A stretch of DNA of 64,000 nucleotides from Thermoanaerobaculia bacterium (GCA_947259925.1 CAMYOG010000002.1:62001-126000), one strand, 5' to 3'; positions 20,016 to 29,752 are shown, counted from the stretch's first letter. The notes: a model not told the origin generated them from the letters alone. Numbers and translations: made by a program.

Positions 20016-21587
20016 ATGAGTGCTGAGGCCAAGGACGGCGGGTTCCACTATCCGATCTTCGCGCGCAGTGACTACAGCGCTTTCTGGGCGCTGTTCACCG
20101 ACAACTTCACCAACCTGCTGGTCATCAGCGGAGTCTGCAAGTTCGTCTTCCAGATGCCCGACGAGATCGTCTTCGGGCGCATCATTCCGGGTGCCTCTCT
20201 GGCGATCCTGATCGGGGTCGCCTTCTACAGCCGCATGGCGCACAAGCTGGCCAACAAGGAGCAGCGGATGGACGTCACGGCCCTGCCGTACGGCATCTCG
20301 ACGCCGGTGATGTTCGTCTATCTGTTCGGCGTCATCGGGCCGATCTACTTTTCGACCAACGACGCCCTGCTGGCGTGGCAGGTCGGCCTTGGCGCCGGGT
20401 TCATCGGCGGCATCGTCGCCGCGCTGGGCGCCATCGTCGGACCGTTCATCAAACGGGTGACCCCGCGCGCCGGCATGCTCGGTACCCTGGCGGGCATCGC
20501 GCTGGTGTTCATCGGCGTCACCGCGATGTCGCTGGTCTTCGAGTCGCCGATCGTCGGCTTCGTGTCGCTGACCATGATCCTCTGGGGCCTGGTCGGGCGC
20601 TACCGGCTGCCGTTCAACGTGCCGGCGGGCCTCGTGGCGCTGATCCTGGGCACGCTCGTCGCCCTGCTGTTGGGCGAGTCTTCGATCGACACGTCGGGCG
20701 TCGCGTTCTACCTACCGCTGCCGTATCTGGGCGACATGTTCGCCGGCATCAAGCACCTGTTCGCCAACTCGGAGCTCTTCCTGGTGCTGATCCCGGTACA
20801 GATCTACAACTTCATCGAGACCATGAACAACGTCGAGTCGGCCGAGGCGAAGGGCGACAAATACCCGGTCGGCACCTGCATGGCGTTCGACGGCGTCGGC
20901 ACGATGCTGGCCGCAGTCTTCGGCTCGCCGTTCCCGACCACGGTCTACATCGGCCACCCGGGCTACAAGCGGATTCACGCGCGCGCCGGGTACACCCTCG
21001 GCGTCGGCGTGGTGCTGACCCTCGCCTCGATGTTCGGCCTGCTCGCCTTCCTCGCCAGCCTGGTGCCACTCGCCGCGACCGCACCAATCCTGGTCTACAT
21101 TGCCATGACGCTGATCTCGGAGAGCGCCGCCGCCGTGCCTCGGGCGCACGGCATGGCGATCGCCGTGGCGATGATGCCGCACGTCTCCGAGTTGCTGATG
21201 GTCAAGTGGAACGGCATGCTGCAGGCGCTCCGGGACTTCGGCGCCGACAAGCTGCCGGCGGCGGTGAACGACCCGGCGTTCGTCGATCAGCTCGGCAACC
21301 AGGGGATCCGGCTGCTTGGCCAGGAGTCGCTCGCGCAGGGCTCGATCATCACCGGCATGATCTGGGGCGCGATCGCCGCGCTGATCATCGACGGCAAGTT
21401 CCGGAACGCCGGCTTGTTCTGTGTCGCCGCCGCGGTGATGAGCAGCGTCGGCATCCTGCACGGACCCTCGCTGACCGCGCCGGCCTTCACGCCGGTGGTG
21501 ATCGGCTACCTGATCACCGGCCTGTTCATGATCATCTACCCGATGGTCGGCGAGGTGAAGCCGCTCCACCCGGAGGACACCGACTAG
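20016..21587 (+). CDS. AzgA-like NCS2-superfamily nucleobase permease
   Basis: The 523-residue protein has 12-13 hydrophobic segments. It carries family features: FWALFTDNFTNLLVISGVCKF near residue 25, MDVTALPYGISTP near 88, a central YNFIETMNNVESAEAKGD near 270 and GSPFPTTVYIGHPGYKRI near 310. These place it with AzgA/YgfQ-like purine permeases and relatives, distinct from the UraA/XanQ type at 27123. It is a likely importer of a purine base. A 228-base leader separates it from the exporter gene; an extended -10-like TGCTAAGGT at 19808-19816 is the only signal seen there. It is convergent with the guanine deaminase gene. Confidence 0.85.
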   Translation: MSAEAKDGGFHYPIFARSDYSAFWALFTDNFTNLLVISGVCKFVFQMPDEIVFGRIIPGASLAILIGVAFYSRMAHKLANKEQRMDVTALPYGISTPVMFVYLFGVIGPIYFSTNDALLAWQVGLGAGFIGGIVAALGAIVGPFIKRVTPRAGMLGTLAGIALVFIGVTAMSLVFESPIVGFVSLTMILWGLVGRYRLPFNVPAGLVALILGTLVALLLGESSIDTSGVAFYLPLPYLGDMFAGIKHLFANSELFLVLIPVQIYNFIETMNNVESAEAKGDKYPVGTCMAFDGVGTMLAAVFGSPFPTTVYIGHPGYKRIHARAGYTLGVGVVLTLASMFGLLAFLASLVPLAATAPILVYIAMTLISESAAAVPRAHGMAIAVAMMPHVSELLMVKWNGMLQALRDFGADKLPAAVNDPAFVDQLGNQGIRLLGQESLAQGSIITGMIWGAIAALIIDGKFRNAGLFCVAAAVMSSVGILHGPSLTAPAFTPVVIGYLITGLFMIIYPMVGEVKPLHPEDTD

Positions 21588-21653
21588 CGCGAGTCTGGGG
21601 CCGGCCGAAGCTGAGGCTACGTGGGCGCGCTGCTGGCGCTTGCCCGCCCGCGG

Positions 21654-23054
21654 CTAGCGCAGCCGCCGGCCGCGAACGTAGATCTCGGCCACCGCGACCT
21701 CGTTGCAGGCCATCAGCAGGGTGAAGAGGCGGCCGTGGGTCTGCTTGGCCGGATCGTCGGCCCGCAGCCCCCACTCCAGGCTGTTGGCCAGCGGTTCCCA
21801 CCTGGCGGGATCGATGATCACCATGTCCGCCTCCTTACCGGCATCGAAGTTGCCGATCCGGTCCTCGAGGTCGAGGGCGCGGGCGCCGGCGAGGGTGCCG
21901 AGATGGAGCAGCTGCGCCGGATGGAGCGAGACACCGTGTGGCTCGGGCTCGCTGATGTGCGCCTTGAAGGCGGTGTTCAGCACGTACGGGATGAACCAGC
22001 TGTCACCGGCGGCGAAGTCGGTGCCGGCGGCGACGTTGACCCCGGAGGCGATCGTGCGGCGCCAGGGCATGGTGCCGCTGCCCAGGAAGAGCTGGCTGTT
22101 CGGACAGTGCGCGACCGAGGTCTCGGTCTCCGCCAGCCGCGCCAGCTCGGCGTCGGTGCAGTGCACGCAGTGCGCCATGACGCTGCGCCGCCCGAGCAGC
22201 GTCGAGCCCCCCGGCTTGCTTCCCGGCAGGAAGCGGCCGTCGTAGGTGTCGAGGTAGCTCTCGACCTCGAATAACTCGAGCACCGCGGCGATCTCTCCGT
22301 CGCCGGAGCGGTTGTTCTCGTTCAGATGGGAGGTGAAGTAGACGCCGGCGTCGCGGTACTGGTCGTAGAGCTCGCCCAGCGCTGCCAGCGTCCGGGTGGT
22401 CACCGAGAGCGAGAAGCGCGGCACGATGGCGGCGTAGACTAGGGCGTCCGCGGCCTCTTCGGGGGTCGACGGGTGCCAGCGGTCGATCTCCTCCTGAGTC
22501 AGCCGGATCGCGTCCTCCTCGCTGGTCATCAGTGGCCTGGCGGCATCCGGCCCGACGGTCTGGATGCCCCGTCCGATGACGCCGCGGAGGCCCCGGCGCC
22601 GATACTCGCTGAACAGCGCCGTCTGTGCCACCGGGAAGGCCGAGCCGAAGACCAGCGAGGTGGTGGTGCCGGCCGAGATCAGCCGGTGGCAGAACTCGCG
22701 GGCCGCTCCGGCGGCGAACTCCTCTTCCGCCAGCCGGGCCTCGGCGGGGAAGATGCAGCTCTCCAACCACTCGAGCAGCTGCCCGCCGCCGTAGGCGTCG
22801 ATGGAGTTCACCTGGGGAAAGTGGATGTGGGTATCGACGAAGCCGGGCAGAATGAAGCTGTCACCGTGGTCGATCACCTCGATCGGAGCTCCGGTCCGTT
22901 GCGGTCGCTCCGCGAATCGCCCGCACCACTCGATCAGACCCTGGTCGTCGATCAGCAGGGCGCCGTCGGGAATCTCGACCAGCGCATCGGCCGCGTCGTC
23001 GACCGACGGCCGGCCGGTGAGGTGGAATATGTGCCCGCGATGGAGCGTGCTCAT
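21654..23054 (-). CDS. guaD: guanine deaminase
   Basis: This 466-residue amidohydrolase converts guanine to xanthine and ammonia. Diagnostic features are PGFVDTHIHFPQ (metal ligands) near residue 70, the long segment around QLLEWLESCIFPAE near 92, SHLNENNRSG near 237, MAHCVHCTD near 288, VAHCPNSQLFLGSG near 307 and GTDFAAGDSW near 338. All are typical of GuaD rather than general cytosine deaminases. It is the third gene of an xdhA-xdhB-guaD operon, 13 bases after xdhB, so guanine deamination is coupled to xanthine oxidation. Confidence 0.95.
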   Translation of the reverse strand: MSTLHRGHIFHLTGRPSVDDAADALVEIPDGALLIDDQGLIEWCGRFAERPQRTGAPIEVIDHGDSFILPGFVDTHIHFPQVNSIDAYGGGQLLEWLESCIFPAEARLAEEEFAAGAAREFCHRLISAGTTTSLVFGSAFPVAQTALFSEYRRRGLRGVIGRGIQTVGPDAARPLMTSEEDAIRLTQEEIDRWHPSTPEEAADALVYAAIVPRFSLSVTTRTLAALGELYDQYRDAGVYFTSHLNENNRSGDGEIAAVLELFEVESYLDTYDGRFLPGSKPGGSTLLGRRSVMAHCVHCTDAELARLAETETSVAHCPNSQLFLGSGTMPWRRTIASGVNVAAGTDFAAGDSWFIPYVLNTAFKAHISEPEPHGVSLHPAQLLHLGTLAGARALDLEDRIGNFDAGKEADMVIIDPARWEPLANSLEWGLRADDPAKQTHGRLFTLLMACNEVAVAEIYVRGRRLR

Positions 23055-23067
23055 GGTGGCCGTGGCG

Positions 23068-25395
23068 CTAGACCGCGCCGTGACTGGCGCGCTCGTGCTC
23101 CTCGCTCATCCTCCGGCGCAGTGCCTCCACGGCCTCGAGGATCTTCTCCGGCGTGGCCGGCGCGTCGAGGCGCGGGCTGAGCCGGTGCTCGCCGACGCTG
23201 GCGACCGCGTCCTTGATGGCGTGAAAGACCGAGATGGCGAGCATGAACGGCGGCTCGCCGACCGCCTTCGAGCGGTGGATCGTCGGTTCGTTGTTCCTGC
23301 CGGTCGGCAGCAGGTTGACGTTGAAGACCTCGGGCAGATCGCCGGCGACCGGGATCTTGTAGGTCGACGGAGCGTGGGTCATGAGCTGGCCGCCCGGGTT
23401 CCACCAGAGCTCTTCCGTCGTCAGCCATCCCATCCCCTGGACGAAGCCGCCTTCCACCTGCCCCAGGTCGATCGCCGGATTGAGCGACTGGCCGACGTCG
23501 TGCAGGATGTCGACCCTGAGCACTCGCGACTCGCCGGTCAGGAGATCGATCGCGACCTCCGAGCACGCCGCGCCGTAGGCGAAGTAGTAGAACGGCCGCC
23601 CGGTCATGGTGCTGCGGTCGTAGTGGATCTTGGGCGTCCGGTAGAAGCCGGTGGCGGACAGGCTGATGCGCGCCGTGTAGGCGGCCTTGACCAGCTCGGC
23701 GAAGGTCATCGTCTGGTCGCCGACCTGGACCCGGCCGTCGCGGAAGACGATCTCGTCCTCGCCGACGTCGTGTTCTTCCATGGCGAACCTGGTCAGCCGC
23801 TCGCGCAGCGTGCGGGCGGCGGCCTGGGCCGCCATGCCGTTCAGGTCGGAGCCCGAGGAGGCCGCCGTCGCCGAGGCGTTGGGGACCTTGCTGGTGTCCG
23901 AAGCAGTGCACCGGATCTGGTCGATCCCGATTCCCAGCTCGTGCGCGGTGACCTGGGCGACCTTGGTGAAGAGGCCTTGTCCCATCTCGGTTCCACCATG
24001 GTTGAGCAGCACCGTGCCGTCGGTGTAGAGGTGGATGAGGGCCCCCGCCTGGTTGTAGTGGGTCGCGGTGAAGGAGATCCCGAACTTCACCGGCGTCAGC
24101 GCCAGCCCGCGCTTCAGGTACTCGCTGTCGGCGTTGTACGCGTCGACCTCCTGACGCCGCTGCCGGTAGTCGGAGCTGCGTTCGAGCTCGGGGACCAGCT
24201 CGGGCAGAACGTTGTCCTCGACTCGCATCTGGTACGGAGTGACGTCACGCTCACCGACGCCGTAGAAGTTCTGCTTGCGCACGTCGAGCGGATCGACGTT
24301 CAGGTAGCGTGCGATCTCGTCGATGACGTACTCGATGCCGAACATCCCCTGGGGACCGCCGAAGCCGCGGAAGGCGGTGTTAGAGACCGTATTCGTCTTG
24401 CACCGGTGGGAGACGATCGAGACGTTGTCCAGGTAGTAGGCGTTGTCGGCGTGGAACATGGTCCGATCGTTGACCGGGCCGGAGAGGTCCGCCGACATAC
24501 CGCAGCGAGACGAGAACTCGAGCTCGATGCCCTGTATCTCGCCCTGGTCGTCGAAGCCGACGTCGTAGTCGATCCGGTAGCCGTGGCGCTTGCCGGTAAT
24601 GGTCATGTCATCATCGCGATCGAGGCGCAGCTTGACCGCACACCCCGTCCTGGTCGCGAGGATCGAGGTGACACACGCGAACAGGGCGGGCTGGGTCTCC
24701 TTGCCACCAAAGCCGCCGCCCATTCGCCGGCACTCGACGACGACGTCCTTGGCTTCCTTGGCCATCGCGTGGGCGACCACCAGCTGGACCTCCCCCGGAT
24801 GCTGGCTCGAGCTGTAGACCAGGAGATCGCCGCCCTCCCTCGGAATCGCGAACGCGATGTGTCCCTCGAGATAGAACTGGTCCTGTCCGCCCAGCCGCAC
24901 CCGGCCGCGGAGTCGATGATCGGCGCCCTCGATCGCCTTGCGCGGGTTGCCCCGGCTTACCTGGTTGGTCGGCAGGACGAACGATTGCCGCTCGAGAGCG
25001 GTATCGATGTCGAGGATCGGCTCCAGCTCCTCGTACTCGATCTCGGCCAGCTTGACCGCGCGCCGAGCGTGCTCGACGGTGTCGGCGGCGACCGCGAAGA
25101 TCGTGTGTCCGATGTACTCGACCAGGCCATCGGCGAAGATCGGGTCGTCGCCGTTGACGCCGATGTCGTTGACCCCGGGGATGTCGGCGGCGGTCACCAC
25201 CGCGACCACCCCCGGCGCCCGGCGGACCGGCTCGAGGTCGATCGAGGCGATGCGGGCGTGCGGTCGCTCGCTGGTCCCGAGCGCCGCGTGGAGCGTCCCC
25301 TTCGGCTCGGGGATGTCGTCGGTATAGCGCGCGTCACCGGTAACGTGAAGCTCGGCGCTCTCGTGGGGCAGGGGCTTGCCGACTGTCTCTGACAC
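23068..25395 (-). CDS. xdhB: xanthine dehydrogenase, molybdenum-binding subunit
   Basis: The 775-residue protein is the large catalytic subunit of a molybdenum hydroxylase that oxidises hypoxanthine and xanthine to urate. Visible signatures: MGGGFGGKETQ near residue 228, RGFGGPQGMFGIEY near 345, NHGGTEMGQGLFTKV near 467 and the C-terminal AVGEPPFMLA carrying the catalytic glutamate near 715. It lies 3 bases downstream of the FAD/iron-sulphur subunit. Length and motif order match two-subunit bacterial enzymes of the XdhA/XdhB type. Confidence 0.95.
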   Translation of the reverse strand: MSETVGKPLPHESAELHVTGDARYTDDIPEPKGTLHAALGTSERPHARIASIDLEPVRRAPGVVAVVTAADIPGVNDIGVNGDDPIFADGLVEYIGHTIFAVAADTVEHARRAVKLAEIEYEELEPILDIDTALERQSFVLPTNQVSRGNPRKAIEGADHRLRGRVRLGGQDQFYLEGHIAFAIPREGGDLLVYSSSQHPGEVQLVVAHAMAKEAKDVVVECRRMGGGFGGKETQPALFACVTSILATRTGCAVKLRLDRDDDMTITGKRHGYRIDYDVGFDDQGEIQGIELEFSSRCGMSADLSGPVNDRTMFHADNAYYLDNVSIVSHRCKTNTVSNTAFRGFGGPQGMFGIEYVIDEIARYLNVDPLDVRKQNFYGVGERDVTPYQMRVEDNVLPELVPELERSSDYRQRRQEVDAYNADSEYLKRGLALTPVKFGISFTATHYNQAGALIHLYTDGTVLLNHGGTEMGQGLFTKVAQVTAHELGIGIDQIRCTASDTSKVPNASATAASSGSDLNGMAAQAAARTLRERLTRFAMEEHDVGEDEIVFRDGRVQVGDQTMTFAELVKAAYTARISLSATGFYRTPKIHYDRSTMTGRPFYYFAYGAACSEVAIDLLTGESRVLRVDILHDVGQSLNPAIDLGQVEGGFVQGMGWLTTEELWWNPGGQLMTHAPSTYKIPVAGDLPEVFNVNLLPTGRNNEPTIHRSKAVGEPPFMLAISVFHAIKDAVASVGEHRLSPRLDAPATPEKILEAVEALRRRMSEEHERASHGAV

Positions 25396-25398
25396 GAT

Positions 25399-26943
25399 CT
25401 ACCTCCTCTGCCCGACGACTCGGGTCTCACCGTCGTAGCCGCTGGTCTCCAGGAAGAACTTGCGCAGCAGGTTGTGCGCGACCATGCGCCGGTACCCGGC
25501 GCTCGCCCGCATGTCGTCGATCGGCGTGTAGTCGTGCTCGAGCGCGGCCAGGGCGTCGGGGAGCGTCGCATCCGACCACTCCTTGCCTTCGAGTGCGGCT
25601 TCACACTGGCTGGCCCGCTGCGGGATGGCGGCCATGCCGCCGTAGGCGATCCGGACGCTCCGGCAGGTGCTGCCGTCGAGCTCGAGGCAGAAGGCGCCGC
25701 AGACCGCCGAGATGTCCTGGTCGAAGCGCTTGGAGATTTTGTAGGTTCGGAAGTGCCGGTCGGCCGGCGTGAGCGGGATCGTGACCGACTCGACGAACTC
25801 GCCTTCGGCCAGTGCTGTCTTCTGATAGGCGAGGTAGAAATCCTCCAGCGGCAGCTCACGCGTCTTCTCGCCGGCCCGTAGCCGCAGGGTAGCGCCGAGG
25901 CAGATCAGCGCCGGCATCGAGTCGCCGATCGGCGAGCCGTTGGCGATATTGCCGACCAGGGTCGCCGCATTCCGGATCGGCGGCGAGGCGAAGCGGCGGA
26001 AGAGCTCGCCCAGGTCCTCGAAGTGCTCGGCGATCACGTCCTGGCAGTCGGTCACGGTAACGCCCGCGCCGACTTCGATGTCGGTATCGGTCACCCGGAG
26101 CTGCTGCAGCTCGGGGACGTTGCCGAGGTAGATGATCGTGTCGAGATCTCGATGCGCCTTGGTGACCCAGAGACCGATGTCGGTACCCCCCGCCAACAGA
26201 TAGGCGTCGGGGTGCTCGCGGACCAGTGCCGCCATATCGGCCACGTTGGTGGGCGCGAAGTAGCTGTGGGTCCCGCCGTCGACCGACGGACCGGTGAGCG
26301 CCAGCGTGCCGTCGCGCCGGATGCCTCTGAGGCGGGCGACGAGCTCGGTCTCGCCCGGCGAGATCTCGCGGTCGCCGTTCGAAAACGGTTGGTGGAGCCA
26401 GTCGCCGTCGGTCTCACCCGCCTGCCGGTACATCTGCTGCGCCGCGGCGACGATCGGGCGGTAGCCGGTGCATCGGCAGAGGTTGCCGGCCAGGACGTCG
26501 TTGATCCGGTCGACCGACGGCGCCGATTCCGACCTGAAGAGGGCGAACAGCGACATCACGAAGCCGGGAGTACAGAAGCCGCACTGCGAGGCGTGACAGT
26601 CGACCATCGCCTGCTGGGCCGGATGGAGGGCGCCGTTCTCGGCGCGCAGGCCCTCGACGGTGAACAGCTCCTTGCCGTCGAGCGTCGGCACGAACTTGAT
26701 GCACGAGTTGATCGCTCGGAAGCGCGGCCGATCGCCGTCGAGCTCGGCGACCACGACCGTGCACGCGCCGCAGTCGCCCTCGGCGCAGCCCTCCTTGGTG
26801 CCCGTCCGCCGCAGGTCCTCGCGCAGGTAGTCGAGCAGCGTGGTGTTGGGATCGATGCCGCGGACGGTGTGCACCTCGCCGTCCAGCACGAAGCGGATGG
26901 CGTCGTCCGGAGCTCGGTCGCGTCTTTCCTGGGAGGCGATCAT
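25399..26943 (-). CDS. xdhA: xanthine dehydrogenase, iron-sulphur and FAD subunit
   Basis: The 514-residue protein combines the N-terminal 2Fe-2S domain (KEGCAEGDCGACTVVV near residue 52), the second 2Fe-2S domain (QCGFCTPGFV near 120, NLCRCTGYRPI near 150) and a CO-dehydrogenase-type FAD domain (LLAGGTDIGLWVTK near 245, IRNAATLVGNIANGSPIGD near 320). It passes electrons from the molybdenum site in XdhB to NAD or another acceptor. It is the first gene of the xdhA-xdhB-guaD operon, with GAGGAGAGGAG just before the ATG. It is divergent from the nucleobase permease at 27123. Confidence 0.95.
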   Translation of the reverse strand: MIASQERRDRAPDDAIRFVLDGEVHTVRGIDPNTTLLDYLREDLRRTGTKEGCAEGDCGACTVVVAELDGDRPRFRAINSCIKFVPTLDGKELFTVEGLRAENGALHPAQQAMVDCHASQCGFCTPGFVMSLFALFRSESAPSVDRINDVLAGNLCRCTGYRPIVAAAQQMYRQAGETDGDWLHQPFSNGDREISPGETELVARLRGIRRDGTLALTGPSVDGGTHSYFAPTNVADMAALVREHPDAYLLAGGTDIGLWVTKAHRDLDTIIYLGNVPELQQLRVTDTDIEVGAGVTVTDCQDVIAEHFEDLGELFRRFASPPIRNAATLVGNIANGSPIGDSMPALICLGATLRLRAGEKTRELPLEDFYLAYQKTALAEGEFVESVTIPLTPADRHFRTYKISKRFDQDISAVCGAFCLELDGSTCRSVRIAYGGMAAIPQRASQCEAALEGKEWSDATLPDALAALEHDYTPIDDMRASAGYRRMVAHNLLRKFFLETSGYDGETRVVGQRR

Positions 26944-27069
26944 CTCCTCTCCTCGCGAATCCTCGCCGTGGGTAATGCGTCAGTATATACGCGCTCTTCG
27001 TCGGCGAGGGGGTAGCGGATCTTCATGTATGATGCCGCGGTCTAGACAATTCGGGTGTAGGGCGGGGGC

Positions 27070-27085
27070 GCTTCCCGGAGGAAGC
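27070..27085 (+). other. leader hairpin before the NCS2 permease gene
   Basis: GCTTCC (27070-27075) and GGAAGC (27080-27085) form a perfect 6-bp stem closed by a CGGA tetraloop. It is 38 bases before the ATG in a leader of more than 100 bases. It could be part of an RNA control element; no known riboswitch class is recognised. Confidence 0.3.
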
Positions 27086-27122
27086 TCCTCACCTGGCACA
27101 TGTAATCCGGAAGGGAGGCGAT

Positions 27123-28568
27123 ATGGCGTCCGGACTCAAGCCCATCTACGGCCTCGACGATCGGCCGGCGCTGCCGCGTGCTCTGGTGCTCGGTGCCCAG
27201 CACGTCCTGACGATGTTCGGCGCCACGGTCAGCGTGCCGTTGTTGTTCGGCCCGATCATGGGAATGAGCGCCGCCGACACCGCGCGGCTGATCTCGTCGG
27301 TGATGCTCTGTTCGGGCCTGGCGACGATCGTCCAGGTCAAGTTCGGCTCGAAGCTGCCGATCGTGCAGGGCGTCTCGTTCTCCTTCCTGGCGGCCTTCTT
27401 CCTGATTGTCGGTACGGTCAGTGCCGAGGCCGAGGGCGCCGCGGTCGGTCCGCTGGCGATGCAGTACATCGCCGGCGCGATCATCCTGGGGGCGCTGTTC
27501 GAGATGTTCATCGGCTTCAGCGGTCTCGTGGGTGCGCTGCGCAAGATCCTGTCGCCGGTGGTGATCGGTCCGGTGATCATGTTGATCGGGTTGGCGCTCT
27601 TCCAGCACGGCGCGCCGAAGGCGGGTACCCACTGGCCGATCTCGGGCCTCACGATCGTGCTGATCATCGTCTTCTCGCTGATTCTGGCGAGGAACCAACG
27701 GTTCTTCCGGCTCTTTCCGATCTTGAGCGCGGTCATCCTGGTGACGGCGCTCTGTTTCGTGCTCTCGAAGATGGGCGTCTTTCCGGCCGGCCATCCGTCG
27801 AACGTCAACCTGGAGGCGGTCCGGGAATCGCAGTGGCTGCGCCTCTCTCCGACCGAGCTCGTCTTTCCGTGGGGAATGCCGAAGTTCCACCTCGGCTTCT
27901 TCCTGGCGATTCTGGCCGGCTACCTGGCCTCCATGATCGAGTCGATCGGTGACTACCACGCGATCTCCTACATGGCCGGAGCGGGCGACCCGACCTCCAA
28001 GCAGCTGAGCCGCGGTATCGGCGCCGAGGGGGTCGGCTGCCTGCTGACCGGCGTCTTCGGCGGTTTCGCCTCGACCTCGTACTCGGAGAACATCGGCCTG
28101 GTCGGCCTGACCAAGGTGGCGTCGCGCTGGGTGGTGACCGTCGGCGGGATCATCCTGATCCTGCTCGGCATCTTCGGTAAGTTCGGCGGTCTGGCCGCGG
28201 CCATTCCGGGACCGGTCGTCGGCGGCCTCTACTGCGCGCTCTTCGGGTTGATCGCTGCGATCGGCGTCCAGACCCTGGCCAAGGCCGACCTGACCAGCGA
28301 CCGCAATCTCTTCATCGCCGGCTTCTCCCTGTTCATGGGCCTGTCGGTCCCGGCGTACTTCTCGGCGGTCGCCAGCACCGAGGGGATGGCGCCCGGCCAG
28401 ATGCTGGCGCTCTATCAGCCGACCGCCCAGGGGCTGCTGGGCGCGATGCCGCCGACCCTGGCCGGCATCGTCACCTCGATCGGCTCGACCGGCATGGCGG
28501 TAGCCGCGATCTGCGGCCTCGTTCTGGACAACCTGGTGCCTGGGTCGGCCGAGGAACGCGGCCTCTAA
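27123..28568 (+). CDS. NCS2 (UraA/XanQ/PbuX-type) nucleobase permease
   Basis: This 481-residue permease has about 14 membrane segments. It shows family landmarks: LGAQHVLTMFGATVSVPLLF near residue 22, the QGVSFSFLAAFFLI segment near 82, the substrate-site region AGYLASMIESIGDYHAIS near 262 and the SYSENIGLVGLTKVASRW (NAT signature region) near 320. The NAT region SxNxGxxxxT is close to the canonical motif. It probably imports xanthine, uric acid or uracil; the sequence does not decide which. It has a GGGAGG ribosome site 4-9 bases upstream and is followed closely by the BMP-type ABC operon. Confidence 0.92.
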   Translation: MASGLKPIYGLDDRPALPRALVLGAQHVLTMFGATVSVPLLFGPIMGMSAADTARLISSVMLCSGLATIVQVKFGSKLPIVQGVSFSFLAAFFLIVGTVSAEAEGAAVGPLAMQYIAGAIILGALFEMFIGFSGLVGALRKILSPVVIGPVIMLIGLALFQHGAPKAGTHWPISGLTIVLIIVFSLILARNQRFFRLFPILSAVILVTALCFVLSKMGVFPAGHPSNVNLEAVRESQWLRLSPTELVFPWGMPKFHLGFFLAILAGYLASMIESIGDYHAISYMAGAGDPTSKQLSRGIGAEGVGCLLTGVFGGFASTSYSENIGLVGLTKVASRWVVTVGGIILILLGIFGKFGGLAAAIPGPVVGGLYCALFGLIAAIGVQTLAKADLTSDRNLFIAGFSLFMGLSVPAYFSAVASTEGMAPGQMLALYQPTAQGLLGAMPPTLAGIVTSIGSTGMAVAAICGLVLDNLVPGSAEERGL

Positions 28569-28575
28569 GCTAGCA

Positions 28576-28608
28576 GTTCATGACGATAAGAGGTTCATGA
28601 CGATAAGA
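28576..28608 (+). repeat. tandem 16-base direct repeat before the BMP lipoprotein gene
   Basis: GTTCATGACGATAAGA occurs at 28576-28591 and again at 28593-28608, with a 17-base period. It is comparatively A+T-rich and ends where the AGGAG ribosome site begins. It could be a duplicated operator half-site, a translation-control site or a recent tandem duplication. Confidence 0.8.
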
Positions 28609-28621
28609 AAGGAGTAGCGCG

Positions 28622-29752
28622 ATGTTCAGATTCTGGAAGGTGAGTGCGAGTGCAGGGGCCGCTCTGCTGTTGGTCTTCGTGGGTGCCCTGTTGGTCGCCT
28701 GCGGTGGAGCGGAGGAGGAGGGTGCCGAGGAGCGCGCCGCCGAGGAGGCCGCGCCTGTCAGAGCCGCCTTCGTCTACGTTAGCCCGGTCGGTGATGCCGG
28801 CTGGACGCTTGCTCACGACCGGGGGCGTCAAGCGATCGATGCGCTGCCGTTCGTCGAGACGGCCTACACCGAGAGTGTGCCCGAGGGCGCCGAAGCGGAG
28901 CGGACGATCAATCAGTATGTCCGCAACGGCTACAACCTGATCTTCACCACGAGCTTCGGGTACATGGATCCGACTATCAACGTGGCCGCCACCGCTCCTG
29001 ACGTGACCTTCATGCACTGCTCCGGGTTCAAGGTGGCGGACAACGTCGGCACCTACTTCGGCCGGATGTATCAGCCGCGCTACCTCAGCGGGATCGTCGC
29101 GGGCATGATGACCGAATCGAACATCATCGGCTACGTCGCCGCTCATCCGATCCCCGAGGTGATTCGCGGCATCAACGCTTTCGCGCTAGGTGCGCGGTCG
29201 GTCAACCCGGAAGCCGAGGTGCGCGTGATCTGGACGCAAACGTGGTTCGACCCGGCGAAGGAGCGCGAGGCCGCGGAGAGCCTCCTCGACGTCGGCGCCG
29301 ACGTCATCGCGCAGCACCAGGACACTCCCGGTCCCCAGCAGGCCGCAGAAGAGCGTGGCAAGTTCAGCATCGGCTACAACGAAGACATGTCGAGCTTCGC
29401 GCCCGCTGCACACTTGACGGCGCCGATCTGGGACTGGAGCGTGATCTACGAGAGGGTCGCGAACGAGGTCAACGACGGCACGTGGTCCTCCTATCAGTAC
29501 TGGGGCGGGCTGGAGGACGGCGTCGTGGGGCTGGCGCCCTTCAACGACGCGGTTCCGCAGGAGGTGCGCGACGCAGTCGAGGCGAAGCGGGCGATGATCG
29601 CGTCCGGCGAGTGGGACGTCTTCACCGGGCCGATCAACGACCAGGACGGCAACGAGATAGTGGCCGAGGGAGTCACCATGTCGGACGGCGACATGCTCGG
29701 CATGAGGTTCTTCGTCGAAGGGGTAGTCGGCACCATCCCCGAGTCCGAGTGA
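28622..29752 (+). CDS. BMP-family ABC importer binding lipoprotein (nucleoside-type)
   Basis: The 376-residue protein has a lipoprotein signal ending LLVAC (Cys27). The mature domain has BMP features: AAFVYVSPVGDAGWTLAHDRG, ERTINQYVRNGYNLIFTTSFGYMDP, YFGRMYQPRYLSGIVAGMM and VGADVIAQHQDTPGPQQAA. BMP proteins deliver purine nucleosides or related bases to an ABC importer. It is the first gene of an importer operon whose ATPase and two permeases follow on the same strand, and a Tsx-like channel gene ends it. A GGAG ribosome site is present upstream. Confidence 0.93.
   Translation: MFRFWKVSASAGAALLLVFVGALLVACGGAEEEGAEERAAEEAAPVRAAFVYVSPVGDAGWTLAHDRGRQAIDALPFVETAYTESVPEGAEAERTINQYVRNGYNLIFTTSFGYMDPTINVAATAPDVTFMHCSGFKVADNVGTYFGRMYQPRYLSGIVAGMMTESNIIGYVAAHPIPEVIRGINAFALGARSVNPEAEVRVIWTQTWFDPAKEREAAESLLDVGADVIAQHQDTPGPQQAAEERGKFSIGYNEDMSSFAPAAHLTAPIWDWSVIYERVANEVNDGTWSSYQYWGGLEDGVVGLAPFNDAVPQEVRDAVEAKRAMIASGEWDVFTGPINDQDGNEIVAEGVTMSDGDMLGMRFFVEGVVGTIPESE

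Noticed and set aside
27028..27033. TATGAT as a -10 box for the nucleobase permease
   Set aside because: No -35 box of quality is seen; a hexamer alone is too weak.
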